64,000 bases of DNA from Bradyrhizobium sediminis (lineage in GTDB: Bacteria > Pseudomonadota > Alphaproteobacteria > Rhizobiales > Xanthobacteraceae), in contig NZ_CP076134.1 of the NCBI RefSeq assembly GCF_018736085.1, positions 5,156,501 through 5,220,500 of the forward strand, in the 5' to 3' direction. The notes below the pieces were generated by a model. It did not search any database and was not told the DNA's origin. It worked only from the letters and a program-made list of their open reading frames with translations. How positions within the stretch are numbered: position 1 is the first letter of the stretch; each line of letters opens with the position of its first letter. Shown here in pieces: positions 18,632 through 27,342 of the stretch. The translations under genes and the position numbers were made by a program.

Positions 18632-18736
18632 TTGTATCCTCGTCAAATCGCGGGTCAGCGGGCGACGCCGTGGCCCGGCGCTGCGCACAGGCGCGGATCG
18701 CGGACTCGATTGGCACCTGTTTCCTTCCGGCCGCGC

Positions 18737-19885
18737 TCAAGATCCCGTCCGCTCGAGCGCCGCGACCAGCTGGGCGAGGTCGGCTTCGGTGACATGAAGA
18801 TGAGGCGCAAAGCGGATCGATTGCCCGCGCCGGCTCACGAAGACGTCCCGTTCGCGCAAGCTCGCGGCAAAGTCACCATCATCCCTGCCCGGCAGCGTCG
18901 CGCCGAACATGTGCGGCGCGCGCCGCATTGCCGGCAGCACGCCAAAACCTCGCGCTTCCAGCTCCGGCGCGATCCGGTCGGCAATTGCCCCGAGGCTCTC
19001 GGCGACCCGCGCAATGCCCCAGGCCCGCAGTTGTTCGAGCGCGGCGATCGCCGCGGGCAGGATTGTAGCGGTGCAGGTCTCGCCGACATCGAACCGCCGG
19101 GCTCCGGGACGATAGACATCGCTGTAATTCACGAGGTTCGCAAAATCCTCGGCGCCGGTGCGCGCCAGCCAGGTCTCTTCCAGCGGCCTGGCGTCGCGCC
19201 AGCGCGGCGCGACATACATCAAGCCGAAGCCGTAGGGGCACAGCAGCCATTTGTAACCTGCCGCCACCATGAAATCCGGATCGACCGTCGCGAGATCCAG
19301 CGGCAGGGCACCGAGCGACTGGGTGACGTCGAGCACCAGAACCGCGCCGATCCGCCGACAGGCGGCGCTGATTTGCGTGAGGTCGAGCAACGCACCGTTG
19401 GTCCAGTGACAGTGAGCCAGCGCGACGACACGGATGCCCGGGCGAATCTCCTCGAGGATCGCGGCCGTCCAATCCCCGTCCGCAGGCGTTGCCACCGTCG
19501 TCAGGACCGCGCCGGCCTGCGCGGCCGCCCGGCGCCACGGCAGGACATTGGAGGGAAACTCGTCGGCCATCACCAGGATGCGGTCTCCCGGTTCGAGAGT
19601 CGGTTCGATGGCGCGTGCGGCAGCGCTCAATCCGTAACTGGCCGCGGGAATGACCGCCCATGCGTCGGAATCAGCGCCGAAAAGATCCGCTGCAAGACTG
19701 CGGATACTTTCCGCTTCGGCAAAGAAATCGGATGGCTGACGTTCCCAGGGGCGGCTTTTTGCGCCGGCGGCTTCGAGCAGGCGAGCACGCGAGGCATTCA
19801 GCTGCGGGGCGTTGGAGGCGGTGTTGAAATAGGCCACACCCTCGGGAATGTCGAAGAGTGTCCGTTGCGAACCTAAAGGATACAT
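18737..19885 (-). CDS. Class V aminotransferase-fold PLP enzyme
   Basis: 382-residue PLP-dependent enzyme of the aminotransferase class V / cysteine desulfurase fold. Lys212 in AAGYKWLL is the expected Schiff-base lysine, Asp186 in VLVLDVTQSLGA the residue that contacts the pyridine nitrogen, and HCHWTNGALLDL at 158-169 the cofactor-stacking region. It resembles kynureninase- and isopenicillin N epimerase-like proteins; substrate unknown. It sits directly upstream of the lyase gene on the same strand, so the two may act on one nitrogen-containing compound (inference). Confidence 0.85.
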   Translation of the reverse strand: MYPLGSQRTLFDIPEGVAYFNTASNAPQLNASRARLLEAAGAKSRPWERQPSDFFAEAESIRSLAADLFGADSDAWAVIPAASYGLSAAARAIEPTLEPGDRILVMADEFPSNVLPWRRAAAQAGAVLTTVATPADGDWTAAILEEIRPGIRVVALAHCHWTNGALLDLTQISAACRRIGAVLVLDVTQSLGALPLDLATVDPDFMVAAGYKWLLCPYGFGLMYVAPRWRDARPLEETWLARTGAEDFANLVNYSDVYRPGARRFDVGETCTATILPAAIAALEQLRAWGIARVAESLGAIADRIAPELEARGFGVLPAMRRAPHMFGATLPGRDDGDFAASLRERDVFVSRRGQSIRFAPHLHVTEADLAQLVAALERTGS

Positions 19886-20028
19886 GCGGCTATCTCATCG
19901 CGGCTGAAGATCAATCGGATAGCTTCGATCCCGGCAAGCGCGCCGAGGCGGATGCGGTATAGCATCCACGCCGACCATCGCGAACAGCGATTGGAATCAT
20001 ATCTCCGTAGCCCGTTCCCCGGGGTCGG

Positions 20029-20592
20029 TCAGCCCCTGGAGCGCCGACGAGGACGCTGTCGTTTGGGCGGTTGTTCGAGCGCCCGAAGGCGGGCAACGAG
20101 GCGCCGCCCCCGGCTGCGCATGGCGGGGCTGCCGGTACGCGCGAGGGTGCCGAGCAACGGGAGGACTTTCCCGCGCAAGACGGGGTCGCGCGCCGCGAAG
20201 TCGGCGAGCGCCTGCATGGCAAATGTCTTCACGATCTTGCTGTCGTCATTCAGGTACACGAACATCCGCTTGATCGCGCGGCGCGTCTCCGCCGGCTCGA
20301 GCGTCAGCCGCGGCAGCATCTGGGCCAGATGCCAACGCAACTCCTGCTCGGCCGTTATTGCGGCGAGCACGAGCAGCATGGCCTTGTGTGGCTGAAGCCA
20401 CTCCGGATGCCGTCGCGTCACTTTCTCCGCTGCATCCGCACAGCGCATCCGGACCAGGACATCGGCGTGGCTGAGCCCGCCGATTACCGTCGCAAGCAGC
20501 GACGGCCTTGCCAGAACGTCGCGCACGACGCGGTCCGACTGCCCGATCGACCTGCGATCTCCACCGGCGAGATGGCGAAGCAGATCGCGCAT
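20029..20592 (-). CDS. HEAT-repeat-like protein
   Basis: 187 residues, almost wholly helical in appearance, with repeated units such as DVLVRMRCADAAEKVTRRHP, ETRRAIKRMF...SKIVKTFAMQALADFA and RDPVLRGKVLPLLGTLARTG that resemble HEAT/PBS-lyase repeats, ending in a very basic Arg-rich tail (RQRPRRRSRG). Such proteins are scaffolds or, in the AlkD family, DNA-binding glycosylases; neither can be assigned here. Its ATG lies three bases after a 17-codon frame that copies the first codons of the lyase gene at 18.6 kb. Confidence 0.78.
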   Translation of the reverse strand: MRDLLRHLAGGDRRSIGQSDRVVRDVLARPSLLATVIGGLSHADVLVRMRCADAAEKVTRRHPEWLQPHKAMLLVLAAITAEQELRWHLAQMLPRLTLEPAETRRAIKRMFVYLNDDSKIVKTFAMQALADFAARDPVLRGKVLPLLGTLARTGSPAMRSRGRRLVARLRALEQPPKRQRPRRRSRG

Positions 20593-20595
20593 GGC

Positions 20596-20679
20596 CTACC
20601 CTGCCGGCTCGCACGGACCTGCGGGGGCGGAGGTCGGAAAAGCGGGCATCGATTTCCTCGTCAGATCGCGGGTGAGCGG
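20596..20679 (-). repeat. Diverged copy of the lyase 5' leader, with 17-codon leader frame
   Basis: From 20679 down to 20629 the minus strand matches the lyase leader and first seven codons (18661 to 18611) at 42 of 51 positions by my hand alignment, including the GACGAGGA ribosome binding site, the ATG and the encoded MPAFPTS. After that the copy diverges and stops at 20596-20598 after MPAFPTSAPAGPCEPAG. The stop is three bases before the ATG of the HEAT-repeat gene, so it could act as a translated leader. Confidence 0.7.
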
Positions 20680-20797
20680 ATGATGCTCTGGTTCTTCAAG
20701 TGTAGCGCAGCGCCTGCGATTCGTCCGCCGTCCGGCAGGGGGCCTTCCGGCCAGGCTTGTCTTTCTTGTCTCTCTCCTGGACCTTCGGCCTCCAGGA

Positions 20798-23131
20798 CTA
20801 GGGCCTGCCGCTCTTCTCGGCGGCTCGGCGCAGGGCTTCGGCCAGCGCGCCGCCGGACGGCTCCTGCGGCTTGCGCGGCGCGGACGACGTCATCGACTTC
20901 CTGGAATTGTCGCGCGGCATGCCCTGCGAGGAGCGCTCGCTCTTGCCGCCGGTCTCGTCATCGAGCCGCAGCGTCAGCGCGATGCGCTTGCGGGCGACCT
21001 CGACCTCCAGCACCTTGACCTTGACGATGTCGCCCGATTTCACCACCTCGCGCGGATCCTTGATAAAGGTCTTCGACATCGCCGAGATGTGCACCAGTCC
21101 GTCCTGATGCACGCCGATATCGACGAAGGCGCCGAACGCCGCCACGTTGGTGACCGTGCCTTCGAGGATCATGCCGCGCTTGAGATCCTTCAAGGTCTCG
21201 ACGCCCTCCTTGAACACCGCGGCCTTGAAGGCCGGGCGCGGGTCGCGGCCGGGCTTTTCCAATTCGCGCAGGATGTCGGTCACCGTCGGCAGACCGAAGG
21301 TGTCGTCGACGAAAGCCTGCGGCTTGACCTGGCGCAGGATCTCCGCGTTGCCGATCACCGCCTTGATGTCGCTCTTGGTCGCGGCAAGAATCTTGCGCAC
21401 CACCGGATAGGCTTCCGGATGCACGCCGGAGGCGTCGAGCGGATCGTCGCCACCCTGGATGCGCAGGAAGCCGGCGCATTGTTCGAACGCCTTGGGCCCG
21501 AGCCGCGGCACCTCCTTCAGCGCCTTGCGCGATTTGAACGGGCCATTGGCGTCGCGATGCTGCACGATGCTCTGCGCCAGTCCGGAGCCGATGCCGGACA
21601 CCCGCGCCAACAGCGGCGCCGAGGCGGTGTTGGCGTCGACGCCGACGGCGTTGACGCAGTCTTCCACCACCGCATCGAGCGAGCGCGCCAGCTTGCTCTC
21701 GCCGAGGTCATGCTGATACTGCCCGACCCCGATCGCCTTGGGATCGATCTTGACCAGCTCGGCCAATGGATCCTGCAGCCGCCGCGCGATCGAGACCGCG
21801 CCGCGCAGGGTGACGTCGAGCTCGGGCAATTCCTCGGAGGCAAAGGCCGAGGCCGAATAGACCGAAGCACCGGCTTCCGAGACCACGATCTTCGACATCT
21901 TCAGGTCCGGCAGCAGCTTGACCAGATCCATGGCGAGCTTGTCGGTTTCGCGCGACGCGGTGCCGTTGCCGATCGCGATCAGATCGACGCGATGCGCGAC
22001 CGCGAGCTTGCCCAATGTCGCCAGCGCCTCGTCCCAGCGCCGCGCCGGTTCATGCGGATAGATGGTGGAGGTGGCCACCACCTTGCCGGTGGCATCGACG
22101 ACCGCGACCTTGACGCCGGAACGGAAGCCGGGATCGAGGCCCATGGTGACCCGCGCGCCGGCCGGCGCCGCCAGCAGGAGGTCGCGCAAATTGGACGCGA
22201 ACACGCGCACCGCTTCGGTTTCGGCCGCGTTCCACAGCCGCATCCGCAGATCGATATTGAGATGGACCTGGATCTTGGTGCGCCAGGCCCAGCGCACCGT
22301 CTCCGTCAGCCACTTGTCGCCGGGGCGGCCCTGGTCGGAAATCGCAAACCGCTGCATGATCTTCAGCTCATAGGAACTGACCGCGGCCGGCGCAGCCGAA
22401 ACCGGCTCGGGCAGCATCTGCAGATCCAGAATCTCCTCCTTTTCGCCGCGGAACATCGCGAGGATGCGGTGCGACGGCAGCCTGGTGAGCGGCTCGCTGA
22501 AATCGAAATAGTCCTTGAACTTCTCGCCCTCGGTCTTCTTGCCGCTGCGAACAGTGGAGGTCATCAGGCCATTCGACCACATCTGTTCGCGCAGCGCGCC
22601 GAGCAGGTCGGCATCTTCGGCAAAGCGTTCGACCAGGATGGCGCGGGCGCCGTCGAGCGCGGCGGCGGCATCGGCCACCTGCTTGTCGGCATCGATGAAG
22701 GGTACGGCCGCGGCTTGCGGATCGTTCCCCGGCTGTGTCAGCAGCAGATCGGCGAGCGGCTCGAGCCCGGCCTCCCTGGCGATCTCGGCCTTGGTGCGGC
22801 GCTTCGGCTTGAATGGCAGATAGATGTCTTCCAGGCGGCCCTTGCTGTCGGCGGCGAGGATCGCGGCCTCCAGCGCGGCGTCGAGCTTGCCCTGTTCGCG
22901 GACCGAATTGAGGATCGCGGTACGGCGCTCTTCGAGCTCACGCAGATAGTTCAGGCGTTCTTCCAGCGTGCGCAATTGCGCGTCGTCGAGCGCGCCGGTG
23001 ATTTCCTTGCGGTAACGCGCCACGAACGGGACCGTGGCGCCGCCGTCGAGCAGCGCCACCGTCGCCTCGACCTGTTGTTCGCGAACGCCGAGTTCTTCCG
23101 CAATCTGCCGGTAGATGTTTGCCACGCGCAA
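20798..23131 (-). CDS. tex: Tex-family RNA-binding transcription accessory protein
   Basis: 777-residue Tex protein. Domains in order: helical Tex N-terminal domain, YqgF/RNase H-like domain ([21 protein letters not shown] near residue 340 onward), helix-hairpin-helix region ([20 protein letters not shown] near 525) and a C-terminal S1 domain ([21 protein letters not shown] near 650), followed by a Lys/Ser/Pro-rich tail. Full length for the family. Tex binds nucleic acid and affects transcription and toxin expression in pathogens; in soil alphaproteobacteria it is a conserved housekeeping gene. Monocistronic. Confidence 0.97.
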   Translation of the reverse strand: MRVANIYRQIAEELGVREQQVEATVALLDGGATVPFVARYRKEITGALDDAQLRTLEERLNYLRELEERRTAILNSVREQGKLDAALEAAILAADSKGRLEDIYLPFKPKRRTKAEIAREAGLEPLADLLLTQPGNDPQAAAVPFIDADKQVADAAAALDGARAILVERFAEDADLLGALREQMWSNGLMTSTVRSGKKTEGEKFKDYFDFSEPLTRLPSHRILAMFRGEKEEILDLQMLPEPVSAAPAAVSSYELKIMQRFAISDQGRPGDKWLTETVRWAWRTKIQVHLNIDLRMRLWNAAETEAVRVFASNLRDLLLAAPAGARVTMGLDPGFRSGVKVAVVDATGKVVATSTIYPHEPARRWDEALATLGKLAVAHRVDLIAIGNGTASRETDKLAMDLVKLLPDLKMSKIVVSEAGASVYSASAFASEELPELDVTLRGAVSIARRLQDPLAELVKIDPKAIGVGQYQHDLGESKLARSLDAVVEDCVNAVGVDANTASAPLLARVSGIGSGLAQSIVQHRDANGPFKSRKALKEVPRLGPKAFEQCAGFLRIQGGDDPLDASGVHPEAYPVVRKILAATKSDIKAVIGNAEILRQVKPQAFVDDTFGLPTVTDILRELEKPGRDPRPAFKAAVFKEGVETLKDLKRGMILEGTVTNVAAFGAFVDIGVHQDGLVHISAMSKTFIKDPREVVKSGDIVKVKVLEVEVARKRIALTLRLDDETGGKSERSSQGMPRDNSRKSMTSSAPRKPQEPSGGALAEALRRAAEKSGRP

Positions 23132-23364
23132 TCTTTCTCAAAGCCGTCGCGGCCGGTGAATCATCCGCCGCGGGAGGACGCTTATGAACCATCGCCGATC
23201 GCTTCTTCAACCCGCCGCACGAAACAAATAGATCTGTGGATGGACGATGTTGATATCCGGGCGATGCAGTCTCCTTGCGAGATGGTGGCATGAATCATGA
23301 GACCAGATAAAGGTGGATCGGCGGCGCTCGACTGTGTAAACGGACGCTCCCTCCTGGAGCCCCC

Positions 23365-24621
23365 ATGTCGATCTGCGGACTTGATTTCGGAACCTCGAAC
23401 ACGACGCTCGGCACCATCGTCGGCGATGCGCCGGTTCTGACGGCGCTGGAGGCCGGCCACACCACGATCCCGAGCGCGATTTTCTATCAAGCCGACGGCG
23501 GGGTGCTGATCGGACGCAAGGCGATCGAGACCTATGTCGAGGGCGCGCCCGGCCGGCTGATGCGCAGCCTCAAATCGGTGCTCGGCACCGCGCTGATCGA
23601 GGAGACCACGCGGCTGGGGCGCGAGCGGACCAGCTTTCGCGACGTGATCGCCTATTACCTCGGCGCGGTCAAACGGCGTGCCGAACAGGCCACCGGCCGC
23701 GAGCTGCGCGACGTGGTGCACGGCCGGCCGGTGCACTTCGTCGACAATGCCGACGACGCCGACCGCAAGGCGGAGCAGACCCTGCGGGAGATCGCGCGCG
23801 AAATCGGCTTCGGCGAGGTCACATTCCAGTTCGAGCCGATTGCAGCGGCGCTGGACTATGAGCGCCAGATCGGGAGCGAGGAAATCGCCCTGATCGCCGA
23901 TATCGGCGGCGGCACTTCGGATTTCTCGATCGTGCGGCTGGGGCCGCAGCGCCACGGCAGAAGCGACCGCGCCTCCGACATTCTTGCCAATGACGGCGTG
24001 CGCATCGGCGGCACCGATTTCGATCGCCAACTCAGTCTCGGCGTCATCATGCCGCTGTTCGGCTTCGGCAGCGCCATGAAGCGGCCCGGCCTCGATGTGC
24101 CCTCGAGTTATTTCCACGACCTCGCCACCTGGTCGAACATCAACCGCATGTACGAGCCGCGGGTGCTCGCGGGCATCCGCCAGGTCCGGCAGGAGGCAAG
24201 CGAGCCCGATCTGCTCGATCGGCTGGTGCGGGTGGTCGACGAACAGCGCGGCCATACGCTGGCGATGGAGGTCGAGGAAGCCAAGATTGCGCTGTCCGAC
24301 AGCCGCCGGGCCAACATCCCGCTGGAATGGGTCGCGCCGGGCCTCGGCGCCGCCATCGGCCGCCCCGACCTCGTCAGCCATACCAGGCAACTGGCCGGGC
24401 GCATCGCGGCGCGTATCAAGATCTGCCTGACGCAGGCGCAATTGTCCGCAGGCGATATCGACGCGGTGTTCCTGACCGGTGGCTCGGTGCGGCTCGCGCA
24501 TGTGCGCAAGGCGATCACCAAGGCGCTGCCGTCGGCCCGGATCGTCGAAGGCGACACGTTTGGTGCGGTCGGCAAGGGCCTCACCCTCGAGGCGCTCCGG
24601 CGTTATGGGCCGGGGCATTGA
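23365..24621 (+). CDS. Hsp70-family protein, YegD-like
   Basis: 418-residue Hsp70/actin-type ATPase without the DnaK substrate-binding domain. Phosphate-1 motif DFGTSNT at 7-13, the connect region EPIAAALDYE at 157-166, phosphate-2 DIGGGTSD at 179-186 and the adenosine-site GGSVRLAHV near 375 are present. E. coli YegD is the closest known relative in architecture; its role is not settled, so chaperone activity here is only a family-level guess. GGAG stands shortly before the ATG. Divergent from tex; the next gene on the same strand encodes a basic tail protein. Confidence 0.9.
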   Translation: MSICGLDFGTSNTTLGTIVGDAPVLTALEAGHTTIPSAIFYQADGGVLIGRKAIETYVEGAPGRLMRSLKSVLGTALIEETTRLGRERTSFRDVIAYYLGAVKRRAEQATGRELRDVVHGRPVHFVDNADDADRKAEQTLREIAREIGFGEVTFQFEPIAAALDYERQIGSEEIALIADIGGGTSDFSIVRLGPQRHGRSDRASDILANDGVRIGGTDFDRQLSLGVIMPLFGFGSAMKRPGLDVPSSYFHDLATWSNINRMYEPRVLAGIRQVRQEASEPDLLDRLVRVVDEQRGHTLAMEVEEAKIALSDSRRANIPLEWVAPGLGAAIGRPDLVSHTRQLAGRIAARIKICLTQAQLSAGDIDAVFLTGGSVRLAHVRKAITKALPSARIVEGDTFGAVGKGLTLEALRRYGPGH

Positions 24622-24723
24622 GACCGGCCCGGCATGCCGCCGGACGGCTATTTGCAATGCCCTCCCGGCAATTGCATAGTTGATCCAACGAAATGTCGTG
24701 ATGGCAGTTGGGGAAAGAGAAAA

Positions 24724-25062
24724 ATGGCGGACGCCGATCTGGATGTCGTAATCCGGCAGCTTGCGAAGCAACAATATAAAGGCTTGATGGCCGCCGCAAA
24801 AAAGCGGCGCGATCGCTACATCGGCCTTGCCGCCAAGGCGAAGAATGGCGAGGCCAGGGCCCGCTTCAAGCAGATCGCGAAAGATACCATGTTGCAGGCC
24901 ACTGCTGCGGCGCGAAGGCTGCAGATTTCAGCCGATAACGCCGCGGACAGCTACGCACGATCGATGCGAAACGCGGCGGAGGCCGCACCGCAGCTCAAGA
25001 AGGTGGTCAAAAAGGCGGCCAAGAAGGCGGTGAAGAAGGCGGCCAAAAAGACCAAGGCCTGA
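24724..25062 (+). CDS. Basic helical protein with Lys/Ala histone-like tail
   Basis: 112 residues. Residues 1-90 are helical and charged; the last 25 are an array of KKA/KKV units (KKVVKKAAKKAVKKAAKKTKA), like the tails of bacterial histone H1-like proteins. Nucleic-acid binding is therefore likely (inference); no named family recognised. The ATG at 24724 has GGGGAAAGAG just before it, which is why the longer frame from 24634 (cysteine-containing extra 30 residues) was not used. 102 bases after the Hsp70-like gene, 22 bases before the LysR gene. Confidence 0.75.
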   Translation: MADADLDVVIRQLAKQQYKGLMAAAKKRRDRYIGLAAKAKNGEARARFKQIAKDTMLQATAAARRLQISADNAADSYARSMRNAAEAAPQLKKVVKKAAKKAVKKAAKKTKA

Positions 25063-25084
25063 GCAGATGACCTCAAGGTAGCTG

Positions 25085-26011
25085 ATGGATCTCAAACAAC
25101 TGCGCACCTTCCGGGCGGTGGCGGAGCTCGGAAGCCTGAGCAAGGCGGCGGACCGGCTGCGGGCCGCCCAGCCCGCGCTCAGCCGGCACATCAAGCTGCT
25201 CGAGCACGAGCTTCGGGTTGAGCTTTTCATCCGCAACGGACGCGGCATGCTCTTGACCAGCGCCGGCCAGATCCTGCTCGACCGCACCACCGGGCTGGTG
25301 CGGCAGATCGAACAGGTTCGCGACGACATCCAATCGGCGAGCGGTAAGCCGTCCGGACGGGTGATCCTCGGCCTGGTGCCGACGGTAAGCGCCGTGTTGT
25401 CGGGGCGCCTGGCGCGCCGGATCATCACGGATCTTCCCGATATTTCGCTGCGCATCGTGGAAAGCTATGGCGGCCATCTGGTCGAATGGTTGCACCGGGG
25501 CGAGATGGATCTCGCCATCACCTACGGTCCCGCCGACGACCTGCATCTTTCCGTCCACTCGATCGGACACGAGGACCTCGCCGTCGTCGGTCCGCCGGGC
25601 TCGGGCCTGGCCAGGAAAAAGCAGGTCGAGCTGGAGTGGCTGGTCAAGCAGAGGCTGATCCTTCCCAGCGTTTCGCATGGCCTGCGGGCGCTGCTCGAGA
25701 AAGCCGTGGCCCGCAAGAAATTGACGCTCAACGCCATGATCGAGGCCGATTCATACCGCGCCCAGATCGCCCTCATGGAAGAGGGGCTGGGCTACACGCT
25801 GTTGCCGGCATCCGCGATCCGCGCCGAGCTGGCGGCCAAGCGGCTGGAAATGGCGGCCCTCGTAAATCCGCCGGTCAGTCGCGAAATCATTCTGGCATCG
25901 CCGATCGCGCGCCCCTCATCCATCGCCACCAGCACGATCTCGTCGCTGATCGTTGCCGAGATCGAACAGCTTGCCAAAGAAGGCCTTTGGAAAATCCGGA
26001 TGGCGGGCTGA
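25085..26011 (+). CDS. LysR-family transcriptional regulator
   Basis: 308 residues. The N-terminal winged helix-turn-helix (MDLKQLRTFRAVAELGSLSK, then AADRLRAAQPALSRHIKLLE) is textbook LysR, followed by an effector-binding domain from about residue 90. The sequence style (VILGLVPTVSAVLSGRLARRI) matches the nitrogen-assimilation / CysB-like LysR group only loosely. It ends 42 bases before the convergent TPP-decarboxylase gene. Its target is not shown; the tightly preceding gene leaves little room for its own promoter. Confidence 0.95.
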   Translation: MDLKQLRTFRAVAELGSLSKAADRLRAAQPALSRHIKLLEHELRVELFIRNGRGMLLTSAGQILLDRTTGLVRQIEQVRDDIQSASGKPSGRVILGLVPTVSAVLSGRLARRIITDLPDISLRIVESYGGHLVEWLHRGEMDLAITYGPADDLHLSVHSIGHEDLAVVGPPGSGLARKKQVELEWLVKQRLILPSVSHGLRALLEKAVARKKLTLNAMIEADSYRAQIALMEEGLGYTLLPASAIRAELAAKRLEMAALVNPPVSREIILASPIARPSSIATSTISSLIVAEIEQLAKEGLWKIRMAG

Positions 26012-26053
26012 AGCGCCGCTTCAGAGTCCTGCAAGACTGATCGGTGTTGCTTC

Positions 26054-26653
26054 TCAATTGTAGAGCGCTTCGTCTCCGAGAACGGATTGCCGGAAGCGTG
26101 CCGTCAGGATGACGCCATCGGCCGGCGGCAACACGAAGACCAGCGCCTCGGGATTGATCTTGACCTGCGCGAACACCGGTCCCTTGCCCTGATAGGCGAG
26201 ATCGCGGATCTCCGTCACCTGTTCCATGGTCCTGACGACGCGCGATGTCCGGATACCCGCGGCAAGCGCCATGGCGGCGAGGTCGACGCCTGAGGCGGTA
26301 TGGGTCCTCTGCATGCCGGTCTCGCCGAACCGCTCATTGTCGAGCACGGCGATCGTCAGGTTCGGCGGTCTCTCGACGGCGATGGTGGCGAGCGAGCCGA
26401 GGTTCATCAGCATCTCGCCGTCGCCGGTGACGACCAGCACCTTCCGCTTCGGCTGCGCCAGCGCAAGGCCCAGTCCCATCATCGAGGCCGCGCCCATGGC
26501 GCCCCACAGCGGGAAATTGTTGGGGTTGTCGCCGGCGGCCGAGACGTCCCAGTTCGGCGCGCCGAGTCCGGCGATGACGAGCAGGTCGCCGCGGTCACGC
26601 AGCAGTTCGCCCACGACGTCGCGGCGATGAAGCAGAGCATTCGGGTTGGTCAT
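26054..26653 (-). CDS. TPP-dependent decarboxylase, TPP-binding (beta) subunit
   Basis: 199-residue C-terminal-type subunit of a thiamine diphosphate enzyme. The TPP motif is clear: GDG at 77-79 and DN at 105-106, a separation of about 26 residues. PLWGAMGAASMMGLGLALA resembles the beta subunit of sulfopyruvate decarboxylase (ComE) and phosphonopyruvate decarboxylase. The frame runs upstream to 26854 inside the alpha gene; the start MTNPNALLH at 26653 overlaps the alpha stop by four bases (ATGA). Only with the alpha subunit would the enzyme be complete. Substrate: sulfopyruvate or phosphonopyruvate are the family possibilities, not proven. Confidence 0.88.
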   Translation of the reverse strand: MTNPNALLHRRDVVGELLRDRGDLLVIAGLGAPNWDVSAAGDNPNNFPLWGAMGAASMMGLGLALAQPKRKVLVVTGDGEMLMNLGSLATIAVERPPNLTIAVLDNERFGETGMQRTHTASGVDLAAMALAAGIRTSRVVRTMEQVTEIRDLAYQGKGPVFAQVKINPEALVFVLPPADGVILTARFRQSVLGDEALYN

Positions 26654-27213
26654 TTGCGCGCCAGCTCCTTGAAGTTCTTGGCCCCTAACACCCGCTGCCC
26701 GATCAGGACCGCGGCTGGCCGCCAGGTGTTGAAGGCCAGATTCGCAGCCCCCCAGACCGTCTGCGCGACGAGATGCGGCTCGTCCGCGCGCGTGACGATG
26801 ACGCCCATGGCCTCGAGCGCCGCGTGCGTTCCCTGCCCCATCGGGATCTGCCACGGGTTGAACTCACCCCAGTCGCCGCGCATCGTCACCAGCATCAGCA
26901 GCGGCATGTGGCAGATCGCTGGCAGCGACAGCATGTTGATGCAGTTGCCGACACCGCTCGACTGCATCAGGAGTACGCCGCGCTGTCCGCCGAGCCAGGC
27001 GCCGGCGAGCATGGCCACGCCTTCCTCTTCCGTCGTCAAGGTGACGACGCGTGTCTCCGGATCGGCCTCGAAGGCGCGGATGAGACGGCTGTGGCCGGCA
27101 TCCGGCACCATCCCGACCTGCTTGACATCAGCTTCCTTGAGGATGCGGTAGACGTCGTCCGGCCACGTCGGCGGCGGTGACGCCTGGTTCGGTCTGGCGG
27201 CCAAATCTGCCAT
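26650..27213 (-). CDS. TPP-dependent decarboxylase, pyrimidine-binding (alpha) subunit
   Basis: 187-residue PYR-domain subunit of a split TPP enzyme. The activating glutamate lies in TLTTEEEGVAMLAGAWLGG (residues 59-76), as in ComD-type sulfopyruvate decarboxylase alpha subunits. Start at MADLAARPN; the longer frame from 27285 has no ribosome binding logic. Four-base overlap with the beta gene, so the two are coupled. The upstream neighbour on the same strand (129-base gap) is a triple rhodanese protein, suggesting a sulfur-related role (inference). Confidence 0.88.
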   Translation of the reverse strand: MADLAARPNQASPPPTWPDDVYRILKEADVKQVGMVPDAGHSRLIRAFEADPETRVVTLTTEEEGVAMLAGAWLGGQRGVLLMQSSGVGNCINMLSLPAICHMPLLMLVTMRGDWGEFNPWQIPMGQGTHAALEAMGVIVTRADEPHLVAQTVWGAANLAFNTWRPAAVLIGQRVLGAKNFKELARK

Positions 27214-27342
27214 CGAGCGGCGCTCCTCACTTCGTTCTTCGGGTTTGATTTCCGCCCAGATTAGACGGCGTTGGCGGAGCTGCAAAAGCTCAATGTGGTT
27301 ATGGCTTCTATCGCAAAATTGAAACTCCCGGCGTGTTGAGAG

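Noticed and set aside
21089..23293. 734-codon open frame opposite tex
   Set aside because: Antisense shadow with Arg/His-rich composition and no domain.
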